A DNA stretch of 10,584 nucleotides from Mycogone perniciosa (GCA_025331125.1 JAOALB010000371.1:1-10584), one strand, 5' to 3'. Positions 1-8,574 are shown, counted from the stretch's first letter. Translations and numbers: made by a program. The notes: generated from the letters alone by a model not told the origin.

Positions 1-76
<76 letters not shown>
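1..76. other. Poly-C run at the window edge, probable sequencing or assembly artefact
   Basis: Seventy-six uninterrupted C residues begin the window and then change abruptly to ordinary mixed sequence at base 77. There is no telomere-like unit (fungal telomeres are TTAGGG/CCCTAA), so this is not a chromosome end seen directly. Two-colour Illumina chemistry calls dark cycles as G, and its reverse complement at a contig start gives exactly such a C run. That explanation is inference; a true homopolymer of this length would be exceptional. Confidence 0.75.
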
Positions 77-378
77 TGATCGCTTGGCGTGGCGGACAGG
101 ACCACCAAGATAACTTTTGGCCAAAAAGAGGGTCACGTGGCAGTGGCCTTTTTCCTGCGCGCACCACGTAGAAAAAGTTCGACGTGGTGCATCAGCGCAA
201 AAGGTTCGCAGAATAGTCCTTGAAACAATGCATTTTGCTGGGGCGAGTCTGCGATTGCACAATAGCACTGCAACTGAGCCCCGTTGTAGTGTTGAAGCAC
301 TATTAATAAATCCTTATCTGCGAAGTAACATTATTGCCAAGCACCAGATACAGGTACTACTACTTCATACAGTTGGTA

Positions 379-396
379 GTACTCCGTACGGAGTAC
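379..396. repeat. Perfect 18-bp palindrome built from CTCCGTA/TACGGAG
   Basis: GTACTCCGTACGGAGTAC reads identically on both strands. It is composed of the heptamer CTCCGTA meeting its inverse TACGGAG. It is the first member of a family of related elements scattered through the window. Function is unknown; it could be a remnant of a small non-autonomous element or a slippage/hairpin-derived repeat. Confidence 0.9.
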
Positions 397-497
397 GAAG
401 TAATAGTAGCAGTAACTATTGATCCGCTGACATCATCAGCCGGACAATATGCGGTGTGAGACACCGCCATTTCCCGCAGCTGAAATTGTCGATTACC

Positions 498-544
498 TAC
501 GGAGTACGGAGTACAAAGGATAGAGTAGTACTCCGTACTCCGTA
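498..544. repeat. Inverted repeat: 17-bp perfect stem, 13-nt loop
   Basis: Bases 498-514 hold two tandem TACGGAG units ending in TAC. Bases 528-544 are their exact reverse complement, leaving a loop at 515-527. The arm is therefore a direct tandem repeat that has also been inverted, a structure that can extrude as a cruciform. It abuts another palindrome at 542-559. Confidence 0.9.
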
Positions 545-559
545 CGAAGTACTTCGTAC
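542..559. repeat. Perfect 18-bp palindrome of the TACGAAG variant
   Basis: GTACGAAGTACTTCGTAC is a perfect palindrome. It differs from the TACGGAG family by one G-to-A change per arm, matched in both arms. The matched change suggests that arms are copied from each other (hairpin-templated or by conversion) rather than mutating independently; that is inference. Confidence 0.88.
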
Positions 560-695
560 TAGTACCCATTACTACTACTACTACTACTTAATACTACTTG
601 AACCTCCAGAGTTGCTTATCACCTGGTAGTAACTTGGATCAAGGTTAATATCCTCCAACTTTCTTATTCAAATCCGGTTTCGAGGCTACTACTAT

Positions 696-711
696 TACGG
701 AGTACTTCGTA
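696..711. repeat. Mixed TACGGAG/CTTCGTA imperfect palindrome
   Basis: TACGGAGTACTTCGTA joins one arm of the GG type to one arm of the AA type, giving a near-palindrome with one mismatched pair. It is the last member of the left cluster. Confidence 0.8.
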
Positions 712-1027
712 GCTACGAGTTGAACCCATTGTCTCAGAGCAGGGGAAAGTTCGTCATGCTGTCTTATCGATAATGCACCAGTGGTGTGGCCGCCACATGC
801 CCGAAGTGATGCCTGCCCTTTTACCTACACAAGTGTCTACTGGTTGTATGTATTTCGACAAGGCTGCGAGTGCGACACCTGAGCGATTCTTTCTATCGGC
901 TTGTTTGTTGCGGGGTCTACAGAACGTAGGCCAAGTGCCTGACCACTGCGACTCTTCCAAGACTGGCCGTAATGGTGGAGGGGAGCAGGGCCAAGTTTGT
1001 TCCTGTTGTCACCCGTTTAGACATGAT

Positions 1028-1767
1028 CTATTGACCAGCTGACTAAACGGCTTGGTCTTCGTCTAGAGATGACTGAAGTGATAGCTGAAGATGAGCTGTG
1101 GAACAGGGCTTTCGCAGGACTTGTCCAAGTCATTGGAATTCGATACAATTGCCGTCTCGGAGACATCGGGCCTTCAAGCTTTTATAAGTCGCCTCATGGT
1201 TCTTCTAGGTGCAGAGGAAAACATCATCCCCAAGAACACGGCTAGTCGCCTTATCGGAGCGTCTTCAACACAGAGGATATCACCCGATGGGCTCCGTCCA
1301 TCGCAATGCCAATGATAGCTGCTACAGCCAGGGGGTGGAGAAGTCTTCACTCAAAATGACGATGGATGGCTCATATGCTTGAGGAAAAGTGGAATTGGTA
1401 TTATTGGAAAAAGCTCGATGTTCCCATGTTATTGGATCAACTGGTTGGAAGAGTACGACGCTCCCAAGACCAGACGAGGACCCGCATTCATGCATACTAT
1501 CACTAGGTATTATATGTCTCTAAAGGTATCAATGAGCCGAGGGAAATTTTCTTCGAGGCTGTTAAGCGAGTCGTTTGATCGTTGCGGCGTTCTGCCCAAG
1601 CATGCCTCATTAAAAAAAACCCGATTGGAACTCCTTTCCGATATGCAAATATACTCCGTCTTCGGACAGCCGCGAGTCACCGACGCATCTTGGTGGCACT
1701 TGCATGCTGGGTCGCTTTCTCTAGCGTTCTTCTGAAGCAATGGGAGGTCATGTTCGTGGTTGTTTAG
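1028..1767 (+). pseudogene. Possible decayed coding relic, unidentified
   Basis: One plus frame, entered just after a TGA at 1025-1027, reads protein-like sequence through an ATG at 1069. It meets in-frame stops at 1243, 1357, 1504 and 1576 and ends at 1765-1767. Stretches such as LWNRAFAGLVQVIG (about 1099-1140) and the tryptophan-rich part around 1360-1420 look like folded-protein sequence. Five stops in about 233 codons is fewer than the roughly eleven expected by chance, which is suggestive but not strong. A different frame is also open across 1379-1735, so the assignment is uncertain. I recognise no family. Random sequence remains a serious alternative. Confidence 0.2.
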
Positions 1768-2173
1768 ATTATGTGGATAGAGAGGATCTGATAAAACTTT
1801 ATCTGATCATCAGATTAGATCTGCCATGAGACATTTCGCTGCGGTTACTGACAGGGAATTAACTTGAAGGTGGGGGAGCATCACCCATTGCCGAATCCGC
1901 GTTGATTTTTCTTGTCGGCGATTTCTTTAACAGGTGGTTTTGTGCCTCACCTCGGATCGTGATGTGTAGATTGCGTAAACTACCCTGCTCCCAATGCCTT
2001 TACTCCGAAGCCAGTCGGATCCCGCTTTCCAGCACCGGTGGTTTTGCCAAGTCTTGCAAGTCGCTATAAGAATACAAGATGACTCGGGGATTGCTTTCTA
2101 TTCGTTCATCCCCTTTGTACTTGATTGCATTTTTTGTCGTTGATATTGACCCAGAGAGGGTTTAAAGTTAAGA
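1768..2173 (+). promoter_or_regulatory. Promoter and 5' leader region of the siderophore transporter pseudogene
   Basis: This gene-free stretch separates the left relic from the transporter start. Besides the GATA cluster, it holds pyrimidine-rich tracts around 2094-2125, a common feature near fungal transcription starts. It also holds a small upstream reading frame at 2079-2165 (28 codons, MTRGLLSIRS...), which would end 8 bases before the transporter ATG if transcription starts further upstream. No clear TATA box is evident; the weak candidate is the TATAAG at about 2065. Confidence 0.4.
1786..1817. promoter_or_regulatory. Clustered GATA sites matching the iron-repressor (SreA-type) consensus
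   Basis: ATCTGATAA lies on the plus strand at 1786-1794 and ATCAGATAA on the minus strand at 1799-1807. A one-mismatch copy, ATCAGATTA, follows at 1809-1817. The first two match exactly the ATCWGATAA consensus known for fungal GATA-type iron regulators (Aspergillus SreA, Ustilago Urbs1), which repress siderophore synthesis and uptake genes when iron is plentiful. Bases 1801-1815 also form a 7-bp inverted repeat around one central C. The cluster lies 370-390 bp upstream of the transporter start, a sensible promoter distance, so the site type and the gene type support each other. Occupancy is inferred. Confidence 0.65.
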
Positions 2174-2367
2174 ATGGGCTTTTTCTCGGATACTGCCCCA
2201 AAGGGTGAGGCGACCACGACGACGATTCCAGAGATGGCTGACGAAAAAGTCGGAGCAAACGGGTTCGGCAACGAATTGGATCCGAATGAGAACTAGGCTG
2301 GTATCCAGAAGATTGAGGCTGCAGCACAGGTTTGGACCAAAACGCATATGATTGCCACCTACAGCAT

Positions 2368-2429
2368 GTCAGTGGTTCCATACGCCTCCCATATCGCCAT
2401 CAGTGCCATTACTTACTTTCTCATCTTAG
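2368..2429 (+). other. Intron 1 of the transporter pseudogene (62 nt)
   Basis: The donor is GTCAGT at 2368, a branch-like CTTAC lies near 2412-2416, and the acceptor is TTAG at 2426-2429. Removing it joins AT|C and gives the continuous family motif YSIIWLIYFITS, whereas read-through loses homology. The splice signals are therefore intact although the gene is broken. Confidence 0.85.
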
Positions 2430-2717
2430 CATATGGCTCATATACTTCATCACTTCGATCCTGGAGGTTGTGGTCCGCGCCCTGGATCCCTTTGTGACGA
2501 GTACCTTCAAGAGACATTCTTCGACCGCTGCCGTCGGCATCATGGCCATTCTCTTTGGTGGATTGACTAAGCTCCCACTCGCCAAATTCCTCGATACGTG
2601 GGACAGGTCCCAAGGTTTGCTGCTGGGTCTCTTTATCTGGGTGATTGGGTTCGTCATGATGGCGGGTTGCAATAATGTTCAGACCTATGCCGCTGCCCAG
2701 GTTTTTTCTTCCATCGG

Positions 2718-2781
2718 GTAAGTCTATAGCATCAATCGCTGGCGTGTTTTTTTATACGAACTTACAATTTTATTTTACTAG
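2718..2781 (+). other. Intron 2 of the transporter pseudogene (64 nt)
   Basis: The donor is GTAAGT at 2718, the branch-like CTTAC is at 2761-2765, and the acceptor is CTAG ending at 2781. Splicing joins GG|A and reads VFSSIGSQGVSYC, the conserved order in siderophore transporters. Confidence 0.88.
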
Positions 2782-3899
2782 ATCCCAGGGTGTGAGCTAC
2801 TGCTTGACGATCTTCATCGCTGATACGACCTCTCTTCTGAATCGTTCCTTGATGCTCGCCTTCGCGACGTCCCCTTATATCGTGACTACCTGGGCGAGCC
2901 CGCAAAACCGGACTCCTACAGCTCCGGTCTAGTGACCTGTCTCTGGCAGTCATTAAGCGGTACTGTATAGATGTTGATTTATTCAGCGTCTTCATTCTTT
3001 CTGCTGGCATGGCCTTGCTATTGCTTCCCTTTTCCGTCTATTCCTACCAACCTGAGCGGTGCCGTGCGCCGATTATAATCAGTTTCATTATTGTCGGGGC
3101 CTTTCTTATCGCCTCCTTTCTCATCTATGAGAAATTCTTCGCGCCTATTAAGTTTGTCCCCGTCAAACTTCTCGTCGACAGGTCTGTCTTCTTTGGCGGC
3201 ATGATGTTCTTCTTTGTCTTTGCCAATTCTGCCATCTGGAGTAGCTTCTTCTACTCCATACTTCTAGTTGTCTGGGACACCGGGATCACCAAAGCGACTT
3301 ACATCAGTAACATTTAACGTGTTGGGTCTTGCTTCGCGGCTCTCGTTCTTGGTTACTTCATCCAGTTGTCCGGTAGATTCAAGTGGCCCGCGACACTTTA
3401 TTCGCTTCCCCTGATGCCTTTGGGCGTTGGTCTCATGATTCACTTCCGGCAGCCGGGCCAAAGCATCGGCTATGTTGTAATGACTCAAATATTTGTGGCC
3501 CTTGCTGGAGGACCTCTGGTAGTCGCTGGTGAGATAGCTCCATCTGGCCACCAACACATTGCCGTCATTATCGCGGTACTTGATCTCTTTGCCAGCATGG
3601 GCAGTGCTGTTGGATCGACGATTGCATCTGTCATCTGGACTGGAACATTTCAGAAACAACTATTCAAGCACCTCCCTGCTGATGCCCCTGTCGAGAGCAT
3701 CTTCAGCAGCATTCACATCCAGCTTGGATATCCCAAAGGGACAGAAATTAGAGAGGGAATTGCCCTGGCGTACGGAGACTCACAGCAATACATGCTTATC
3801 ACAAGTGTATGCTTTCTGCCTGCTGGCTGGGCTTGCACTTGGATGTGGCGAGACATCAAGCTTCGCGACCTCAATCAAACCAAAGGCAATGTTATTTGA

Positions 3900-5294
3900 A
3901 GATGTTGAGAGAGTATGGATTTACCAGATAACTTGACGAGTAGTATTTGATACTAAAAAGGTGGGAGCTGTGGAATTGGTGTTGCCGTGGTCTACTTCGT
4001 AGAGCGGGCTGCAAGATAGAATAAGTGGGGAGAAATATAAATTGCGCAATTCCATAGATACATATGTATTAGAGTACCTAGTACTCCGTACTCCGTACTC
4101 TGTATACTATTACTATATTATGCCGAATCTTTTAATACACCGTTTATGTACTAGGTGATTTCTAGAACCAGGATATCCACATTCTTCGTGCAAAATAAAG
4201 ACTTATGGATTAGCAGGACATCATAGGGTGGATTCGCAAAAAGTTTCGGGCCCATATTCGCCTGTCGCCAAGAGATGGGCTTATCATGCCTCTTAAAGGC
4301 AGCCCGACTCCTGGGATACTGGATAATCTAATATCCAGCAGGGGACTAGTAGGCGATGCGGAGCCAGCACCAAAAAGGGTTGGAGATAAGGTACAACGGC
4401 CCGTCCAAACTCCACCACCAAGATACTTGTCAAGTGCTCTTAATCTATGCACATGATGCTGAAAACATGCACTAGTAAGTGCTTGTCTAACCTAGGAAAC
4501 ACTTGAAATAATATCTGCCCTTATTGGATGGTGAGTTTTTTTTTATGTCTTCTTTGTAGAGTACTAACTCTATAGTCTATCGACATATGGAGTGCAGGTG
4601 TATTACTTTTACATGCAGCTGAAGGAGCGCGTCTATTTAGTGATACTATTATCTCGTGCTGAGGGATTGGGATTTATTACATGGATGTAATGTCTCCGAA
4701 ACGTTTAGGTCCTGAATTCCAGATGGATATTACTCGTACTAGATCCATGTGGAGGACTCTGGGCGCAAGACTGTCGTTGCGCCTTTGAAATCCGACATCA
4801 CCGGCTTTTTGAGATCGTCAGATGCATGCATCTTGATACACTTGCGCCGTGGTTACGCCGACATCCTGACAATTTTACTGGGCAGCAAGCATCAAAAGAG
4901 TTTTTTTTTTGCTGCGATTGAATCAACCATTTACAAAGTTAGCGCAGTACAGTAAACTATGGCAAAAGCGCCCGAACCAAATATGGTGGCATGGTCATTC
5001 GCGAGCCTACGAAAGCTACCTAGTCGGTAGTAGTAGTCCATCTGCGCGAGAAGACTTTGGCCGAGTTGCCACCGGATTTGTCGTCACGTTACATTGATCT
5101 TCGCATTGATTTCCATATATCCCATACTCAATGCGATCCCCACAAACTGCGCTTGCAAAGCGGCTGCGTTGGTGGCATTGGGAGTAGAGAAATCATTATG
5201 GGTTGAAAGGACTACCTCGAGGGCAATGATACTCTTCAGATACTATTACATTCCGAACCCAGGACGTACTCACTCCGTATATGATAGTATACTA
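3900..5294. other. Intergenic region between convergent genes, no supported gene
   Basis: This stretch lies downstream of both the transporter and the minus-strand dehydrogenase, so it should hold both 3' ends. It is AT-richer than the genes and contains a TACTCCG tandem repeat (4081-4104). A plus-strand frame at about 4207-4452 is open without a start and reads basic, proline-containing sequence; its antisense is open too. Small open frames at 4749-4955 and 5094-5546 show no domain. I see no RNA gene or promoter. Confidence 0.55.
4081..4104. repeat. Tandem TACTCCG repeat, about three units
   Basis: After GTACTCCG come TACTCCG and a diverged TACTCTG, ending in TA. These are direct copies of the same heptamer that forms the palindromes elsewhere. 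It lies about 180 bp beyond the transporter stop. Confidence 0.85.
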
Positions 5295-6300
5295 TTAAAC
5301 CTGGATTTTCGCCATGGTCTCCTCCACCTCCTGTTTCCATTCTTGGCGCCAGCGTGTAAGCGGCGGCCGCTCCTTGACAATGTCACCGACCGACCAAAGC
5401 ATTCGTTTCTTGTCCGTCTCCTCAGAAACATCATTGTCGGGACATATCACGTAGAACTGATTCTTCTCCATTTTCTCGTACAAGAAGTTGGCGACTTCTT
5501 CTGGAGCCCAAGCCCCGGCAGGTTTCTCGCTAACCCCCAGCTATAACAGCACAAATGAGAATTCATGCGCCAAATTGCATGGGAATAGTACATGGCACTA
5601 TTACTTACTAAACGTGTAAACGTCCAGCCTGGGACAAGAAGGTGCACACTCGTCGAGGAGTCTTTGAGATCCCAACTGAGGTGCTCCGTGATAGTCTTGA
5701 CGGCGGCTTTGGAGGCGTTGTATGCAGGGTTCCCTGGTGGGTTGGTGATACCCTGCTTGCTGCCCGTGATAACGATAGAGGTGGGCCTTGACTTGGCTGC
5801 TTCCTGGATCACTGGAAGGAAGGTGTTTATGCCATGCAGGACACCAAAGAGGTTTGTCTCGAGTGTCTATGCGCAGCTCTTATTGTTAGTGACGGAAGGA
5901 AACTCGGGGTATTTCTGGGACCCCTGTCAGCTATGTTTCCTTCGGCTTGACATACCTCTCTGAAGTATTCATTCTCTCCCCAGGTTCCCTTGATACCCAC
6001 ACCCGCATTCAAGACGAGAAACTCGATCGAGCCAAAGGTACTGATAGCATGGTCCTTGAGAGATACCCAGTCATCAAGCTGGCTTACATCAAGGGCCGAG
6101 ATGGCAACATCTGATGATTTCACGGGTTGGCCACCAGCAACTTCTACCTTGGCTTTCTCGAGGGATTCGGCGTTACGGTCTACGAGCAGCACGTTCATGC
6201 CCTTGCTTCGGCAGAGCTTGGCGATGGCGAGGCCAATGCCAGAGGCGCCGCCAGTGATGAGAGCGGTAGAGCCTGGAGAAAAGACTGCGGTGGCGGACAT
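5295..6300 (-). CDS. Short-chain dehydrogenase/reductase (classical SDR), three exons, 282 aa
   Basis: The coding parts, in reading order, are 6300-5956, 5866-5609 and 5540-5295. The product is a single-domain NAD(P)-dependent oxidoreductase interconverting an alcohol and a carbonyl; the substrate cannot be read from the sequence. Visible SDR landmarks are the cofactor loop TGGASGIG (residues 16-23), acidic D41 after beta-2 (favouring NAD(H) over NADP(H)), DV at 71-72, NAG at 98-100, N120, catalytic S151, the pair Y164-x3-K168 in YNASK, and PG at 194-195. The Asn-Ser-Tyr-Lys set is complete. The length suits a classical SDR, with a somewhat long charged tail after residue 230. There is no signal peptide or membrane helix, so it is probably cytosolic. 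I chose the ATG at 6300 for its ACC context and the normal distance to the glycine loop; the same frame is open upstream to an ATG at 6480. It converges on the broken transporter, with no evidence of shared function. Confidence 0.92.
5541..5608 (-). other. Intron 2 of the SDR gene (68 nt)
   Basis: On the minus strand the donor GTAAGT starts at 5608 and the acceptor TTATAG ends at 5541. It is phase 0, joining PGWTFTRL to LGVSEKPAGAWAPEE, after which the frame stays open to the TAA at 5297-5295. Read-through gives unrelated residues and then a frame that conflicts with the C-terminal exon. Confidence 0.88.
5867..5955 (-). other. Intron 1 of the SDR gene (89 nt)
   Basis: On the minus strand the donor GTATGT starts at 5955, a CACTAAC branch site lies upstream of the acceptor, and CATAG ends at 5867. 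It is phase 0, joining ...EYFRE to TLETNLFG, which is the expected SDR order around the catalytic Asn. Confidence 0.9.
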
Positions 6301-6869
6301 GGTAAATGAGATGGAACTATTATTGCTCGAGTTAGGTAGTGTTATATCAATCTCACTTGGAAAAGACAGACTGGTTGTAAACAACAGGTTATAATCTCTC
6401 AATCCTACTGTCGTCTGCGAATTAATAGCGGGGTTAACTGCATCAAGTTCCCGTCTCAACTCCGTGGACCACGAACCCAACGATCATAACCCCGATTTTA
6501 GGAGATATTCAGGACGTAAAAACGCGTGAATTTAATGGTATGGTCAATTCATTAGCAACAACTTTTTATCTTGAAGTCTTTTACTGTATATATGAATTCC
6601 GTACCTGTGGCTGTTCTAGGAATCATGGAAGCCTTAAAGTTTACCGAAATGTAAAAAACAGCGCAGTAATATATGCGCATTAAGCCGAAGCTGCATAAAG
6701 AGGCTTTTCCCGCCCTTATTCTTCTTTGCAAGTGAATTGTGTCCGATATGGGAAAAGCCGTGAAAAATCTCTGGGTCCCGGATCGGAAGCTACGGGGTTA
6801 CCAGGCGTGTCTCCGCATAACTAACGGGCGATTTTAACTCTCAATGCTCTTTCCGATACTACAAGGCTA

Positions 6870-6900
6870 CTACTCCGTATCTCTACTTCGTATTACTCCG
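6870..6900. repeat. Mixed CTCCGTA/CTTCGTA direct repeat
   Basis: Three related units occur in the same orientation: TACTCCGTAT, TACTTCGTAT and TACTCCG. It shows the GG and AA variants alternating within one short array. Confidence 0.75.
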
Positions 6901-7123
6901 TTGTCTCATTAACCAATAAAATCCTTGTGCTACCGAAGGACTGCTAGGATAGAGTGGTAACGTCGGAGACGGGAGCAGGCGAAGAGAAGCGAGACATGGA
7001 AACTAAAAGAGATCACTACCGGAGTCACTGCGAAGCTAGTATTTCATGATTACCACCACGACCGAGGTTTTCTTCAGAGCCAACAGCAATATGGTTTCCC
7101 ACCCCCTTCCTTACCACGAGTAG

Positions 7124-7171
7124 GTAGTGTTAGTACGGAATACGGAGTAGCAATAATACTACTAACACTAC
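7124..7171. repeat. Hairpin: 12-bp inverted repeat enclosing TACGGAG units
   Basis: GTAGTGTTAGTA at 7124-7135 is exactly complementary to TACTAACACTAC at 7160-7171. The 24-nt loop contains TACGGAA/TACGGAGTA units (7134-7149 overlaps the left arm). TACTTCGTAC at 7169-7178 and AGTACGGAGTACT at 7186-7198 follow directly. The arrangement resembles a tiny folded element made of the same words as the other repeats. Confidence 0.8.
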
Positions 7172-7678
7172 TTCGTACTTTACCAAGTACGGAGTACTCG
7201 CTCATCAAAAGTCCGCGCAAACTCACGATGAAGCGTCCTTGGCCTTGGCGGTCACATACTATTGGGTGCGACCACTGGCTGTTTTGTCAGTGGCTGAAGC
7301 CACTTGGCGTCTGGGGTGGTGATACACACATTGAATGGTGTTACGCTGGTAGGATCCCGCAAAGCTTGGCCAACAACTTGTGTAATTTCCTGGATCTCGG
7401 GCCAAGGGTTCCAGGGAGTTGTATTATTGTATAACTGCTAACTTAATTTGGGAGGCGTAACGAGCCCCTGCGCATTGTGGGTGGGTGAGCACTTGTCACG
7501 CACAGGACTAAGCTGGGGCGTGATATTTTCACGGGAATAATATTGGGCCATGACCATGATGATCCGCTATCATCTGTCGCTTGCATTTGCCATGTAAAAC
7601 ACATGCATTTTGTTAAATGTCCATCACACGCCTACTCACGGCACGCTTGCCACAAAGAAAATGACAGTTTCTTGACAG

Positions 7679-7712
7679 TACTAGTAGTACTATGTATTAC
7701 TAGTACTATGTA
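7679..7712. repeat. Direct repeat of TACTAG...TAGTACTATGTA
   Basis: The 12-mer TAGTACTATGTA occurs at 7685-7696 and again at 7701-7712, each preceded by TACTAG. It uses a vocabulary (TAGTAC) similar to the TACGGAG family but lacks the CCG/CGG core, so it may be a separate or eroded repeat. Confidence 0.75.
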
Positions 7713-8568
7713 GGTGCCCACTGTTCGTTGTGGCGGCTCGGCGGCTTCTGCACCCCAGACAATCCAACGTCAAACTACCTGGCCCCTGGTAATAAGGGGG
7801 CAGCTGCGCCATGGCCAATGTGAGGCATGAAGTATTTGTCGACCTTCTTCTTCGCAGTCTTCCTCCGCGCAGAGTAATAGAGCTAGAAAAGAGTGAAAAC
7901 CAGTCCACCATCGCGCGACCAGGCTCGTCCCAAAACTTATACACCAAACACGGAAAAGCTTGCTTGGTCGACTAGGGCCACCGTTTGACCTACCGTTCTC
8001 GTCATGAAGAACCGACGCAAGGACAAACATAACTAGTTAATCTTCTCCAATGCTGAGTGCCACAGGCCACCAAGACGTGGCTTTTTACCAGCAGAATGCT
8101 ACTACCGAGCGGGAGATGGTCACGATTAGCCACTTCCAGCGGCAACTCCGCAAACCCATGAACCCACGTTTCCATTATGGAGCCCCCATCCAAAGCCGTT
8201 CATCCCAATTCCCACGTGCCCCATCTCACCTATCGGCCCTTCCACCAGAAGACGCTCATAGTCCCCTGTCCTAGGGTTACATTCTTCAACCCAGAGTTCT
8301 TCACAACGGCCTACTGAGGATGAGCGATTCCCCACACCCTAGGTCTGGGACATGCTCTCCTTCCGGACTTGTGAGTAAGGTCATTGGAAGCTTGGCTTTT
8401 CCCTCTATCGTTGGGTCAGACACAGCATGGCACTTGATCTGAACCTGTGCGGTCTTGGCTCGCCCAACGCAATCGCATGTCCAAGTATTGTTGGTTACTG
8501 ACCTTCCAGAATGGCCTTGGGGATGACTTCAGGTCACTTGGCTTCGGTTCTAAAGTACAGTAAGAGAC

Positions 8569-8574
8569 TATATA
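8569..8574 (+). promoter_or_regulatory. Putative TATA box of the GH16 gene
   Basis: TATATA lies about 185 bp upstream of the start codon and is followed by pyrimidine-rich tracts (about 8607-8620 and 8680-8700), typical of an initiation region and 5' leader in filamentous fungi. The leader has no in-frame competitor upstream of the chosen ATG. Position and composition fit a core promoter; function is inferred. Confidence 0.4.

Larger units (their letters stand above)
77..1027. other. Intergenic region without a supported gene, with a repeat cluster
   Basis: No reading frame here shows a recognisable domain, convincing splice sites or steady codon preference. The open frames at 117-422 and 773-1042 are short and resemble nothing I know. 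The visible content is the repeat cluster at about 350-711, described separately, and a (CTA)n-type trinucleotide run at about 571-588. The region is best regarded as subcontig-end intergenic DNA. Confidence 0.6.
2174..3899 (+). pseudogene. Siderophore-iron transporter (MFS, SIT/MirB type), disrupted
   Basis: Intact relatives are about 600-residue, 14-helix plasma-membrane proteins of the major facilitator superfamily that import Fe(III)-siderophore complexes by proton symport. Family signatures are plain: KIEAAAQVWTKTH before helix 1, WLIYFITSILEVVVRAL, GCNNVQTYAAAQVF, QGVSYCLTIFIADT, LMLAFATSPYIVTTW, GVGLMIHFRQP, and a C-terminal YGDSQQYML...WRDIKLRDLNQTKG. Reading runs 2174-2367, 2430-2717 and 2782-3899, with two good introns restoring frame. 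The lesions are TAG at 2294-2296 (codon 41), a junction near 2889-2894 where reading jumps by +1 and about 45 family residues (including the expected GWRWGFG region) are missing, and TAA at 3315-3317 where relatives have Tyr. A short in-frame loss is also likely near 3530-3550, because GEIAPSGHQH is shorter than usual. About 530 codons remain. No obvious start other than 2174 fits. The family is confident, the substrate unknown. Sequencing error could explain a stop but not the large internal loss. Confidence 0.88.

Noticed and set aside
1..76. Telomere
   Set aside because: The run is pure C with no CCCTAA periodicity.
655..685. tRNA B-box-like word (TTCAAATCC)
   Set aside because: No matching A box, acceptor stem or anticodon arm can be folded around it.
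350..711. CRISPR-like array
   Set aside because: The repeats are short, palindromic and irregularly spaced, there are no unique spacers of constant length, and the genome is eukaryotic.
2368..2429. Reading through intron 1 of the transporter as coding sequence
   Set aside because: Read-through leaves the family motif and shifts frame, whereas splicing restores a continuous conserved segment.
3264..3936. Open frames at 3264-3659 (minus) and 3559-3936 (plus)
   Set aside because: They overlap the conserved C-terminal half of the siderophore transporter and show no homology of their own.
2174..6300. Biosynthetic gene cluster of transporter plus SDR
   Set aside because: There is no synthase, synthetase or acyltransferase in the window, and the two genes are convergent and 1.4 kb apart. 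Co-membership cannot be supported.
5592..6394. Long plus-strand open frames (5592-5963, 5990-6394)
   Set aside because: They are antisense to the SDR exons, which carry a complete catalytic set and good splice sites on the minus strand.
7690..8335. A minus-strand gene from overlapping short frames upstream of GH16
   Set aside because: Four frames on the minus strand overlap without compatible splice joins, plus-strand frames are equally open, and no domain is recognisable.
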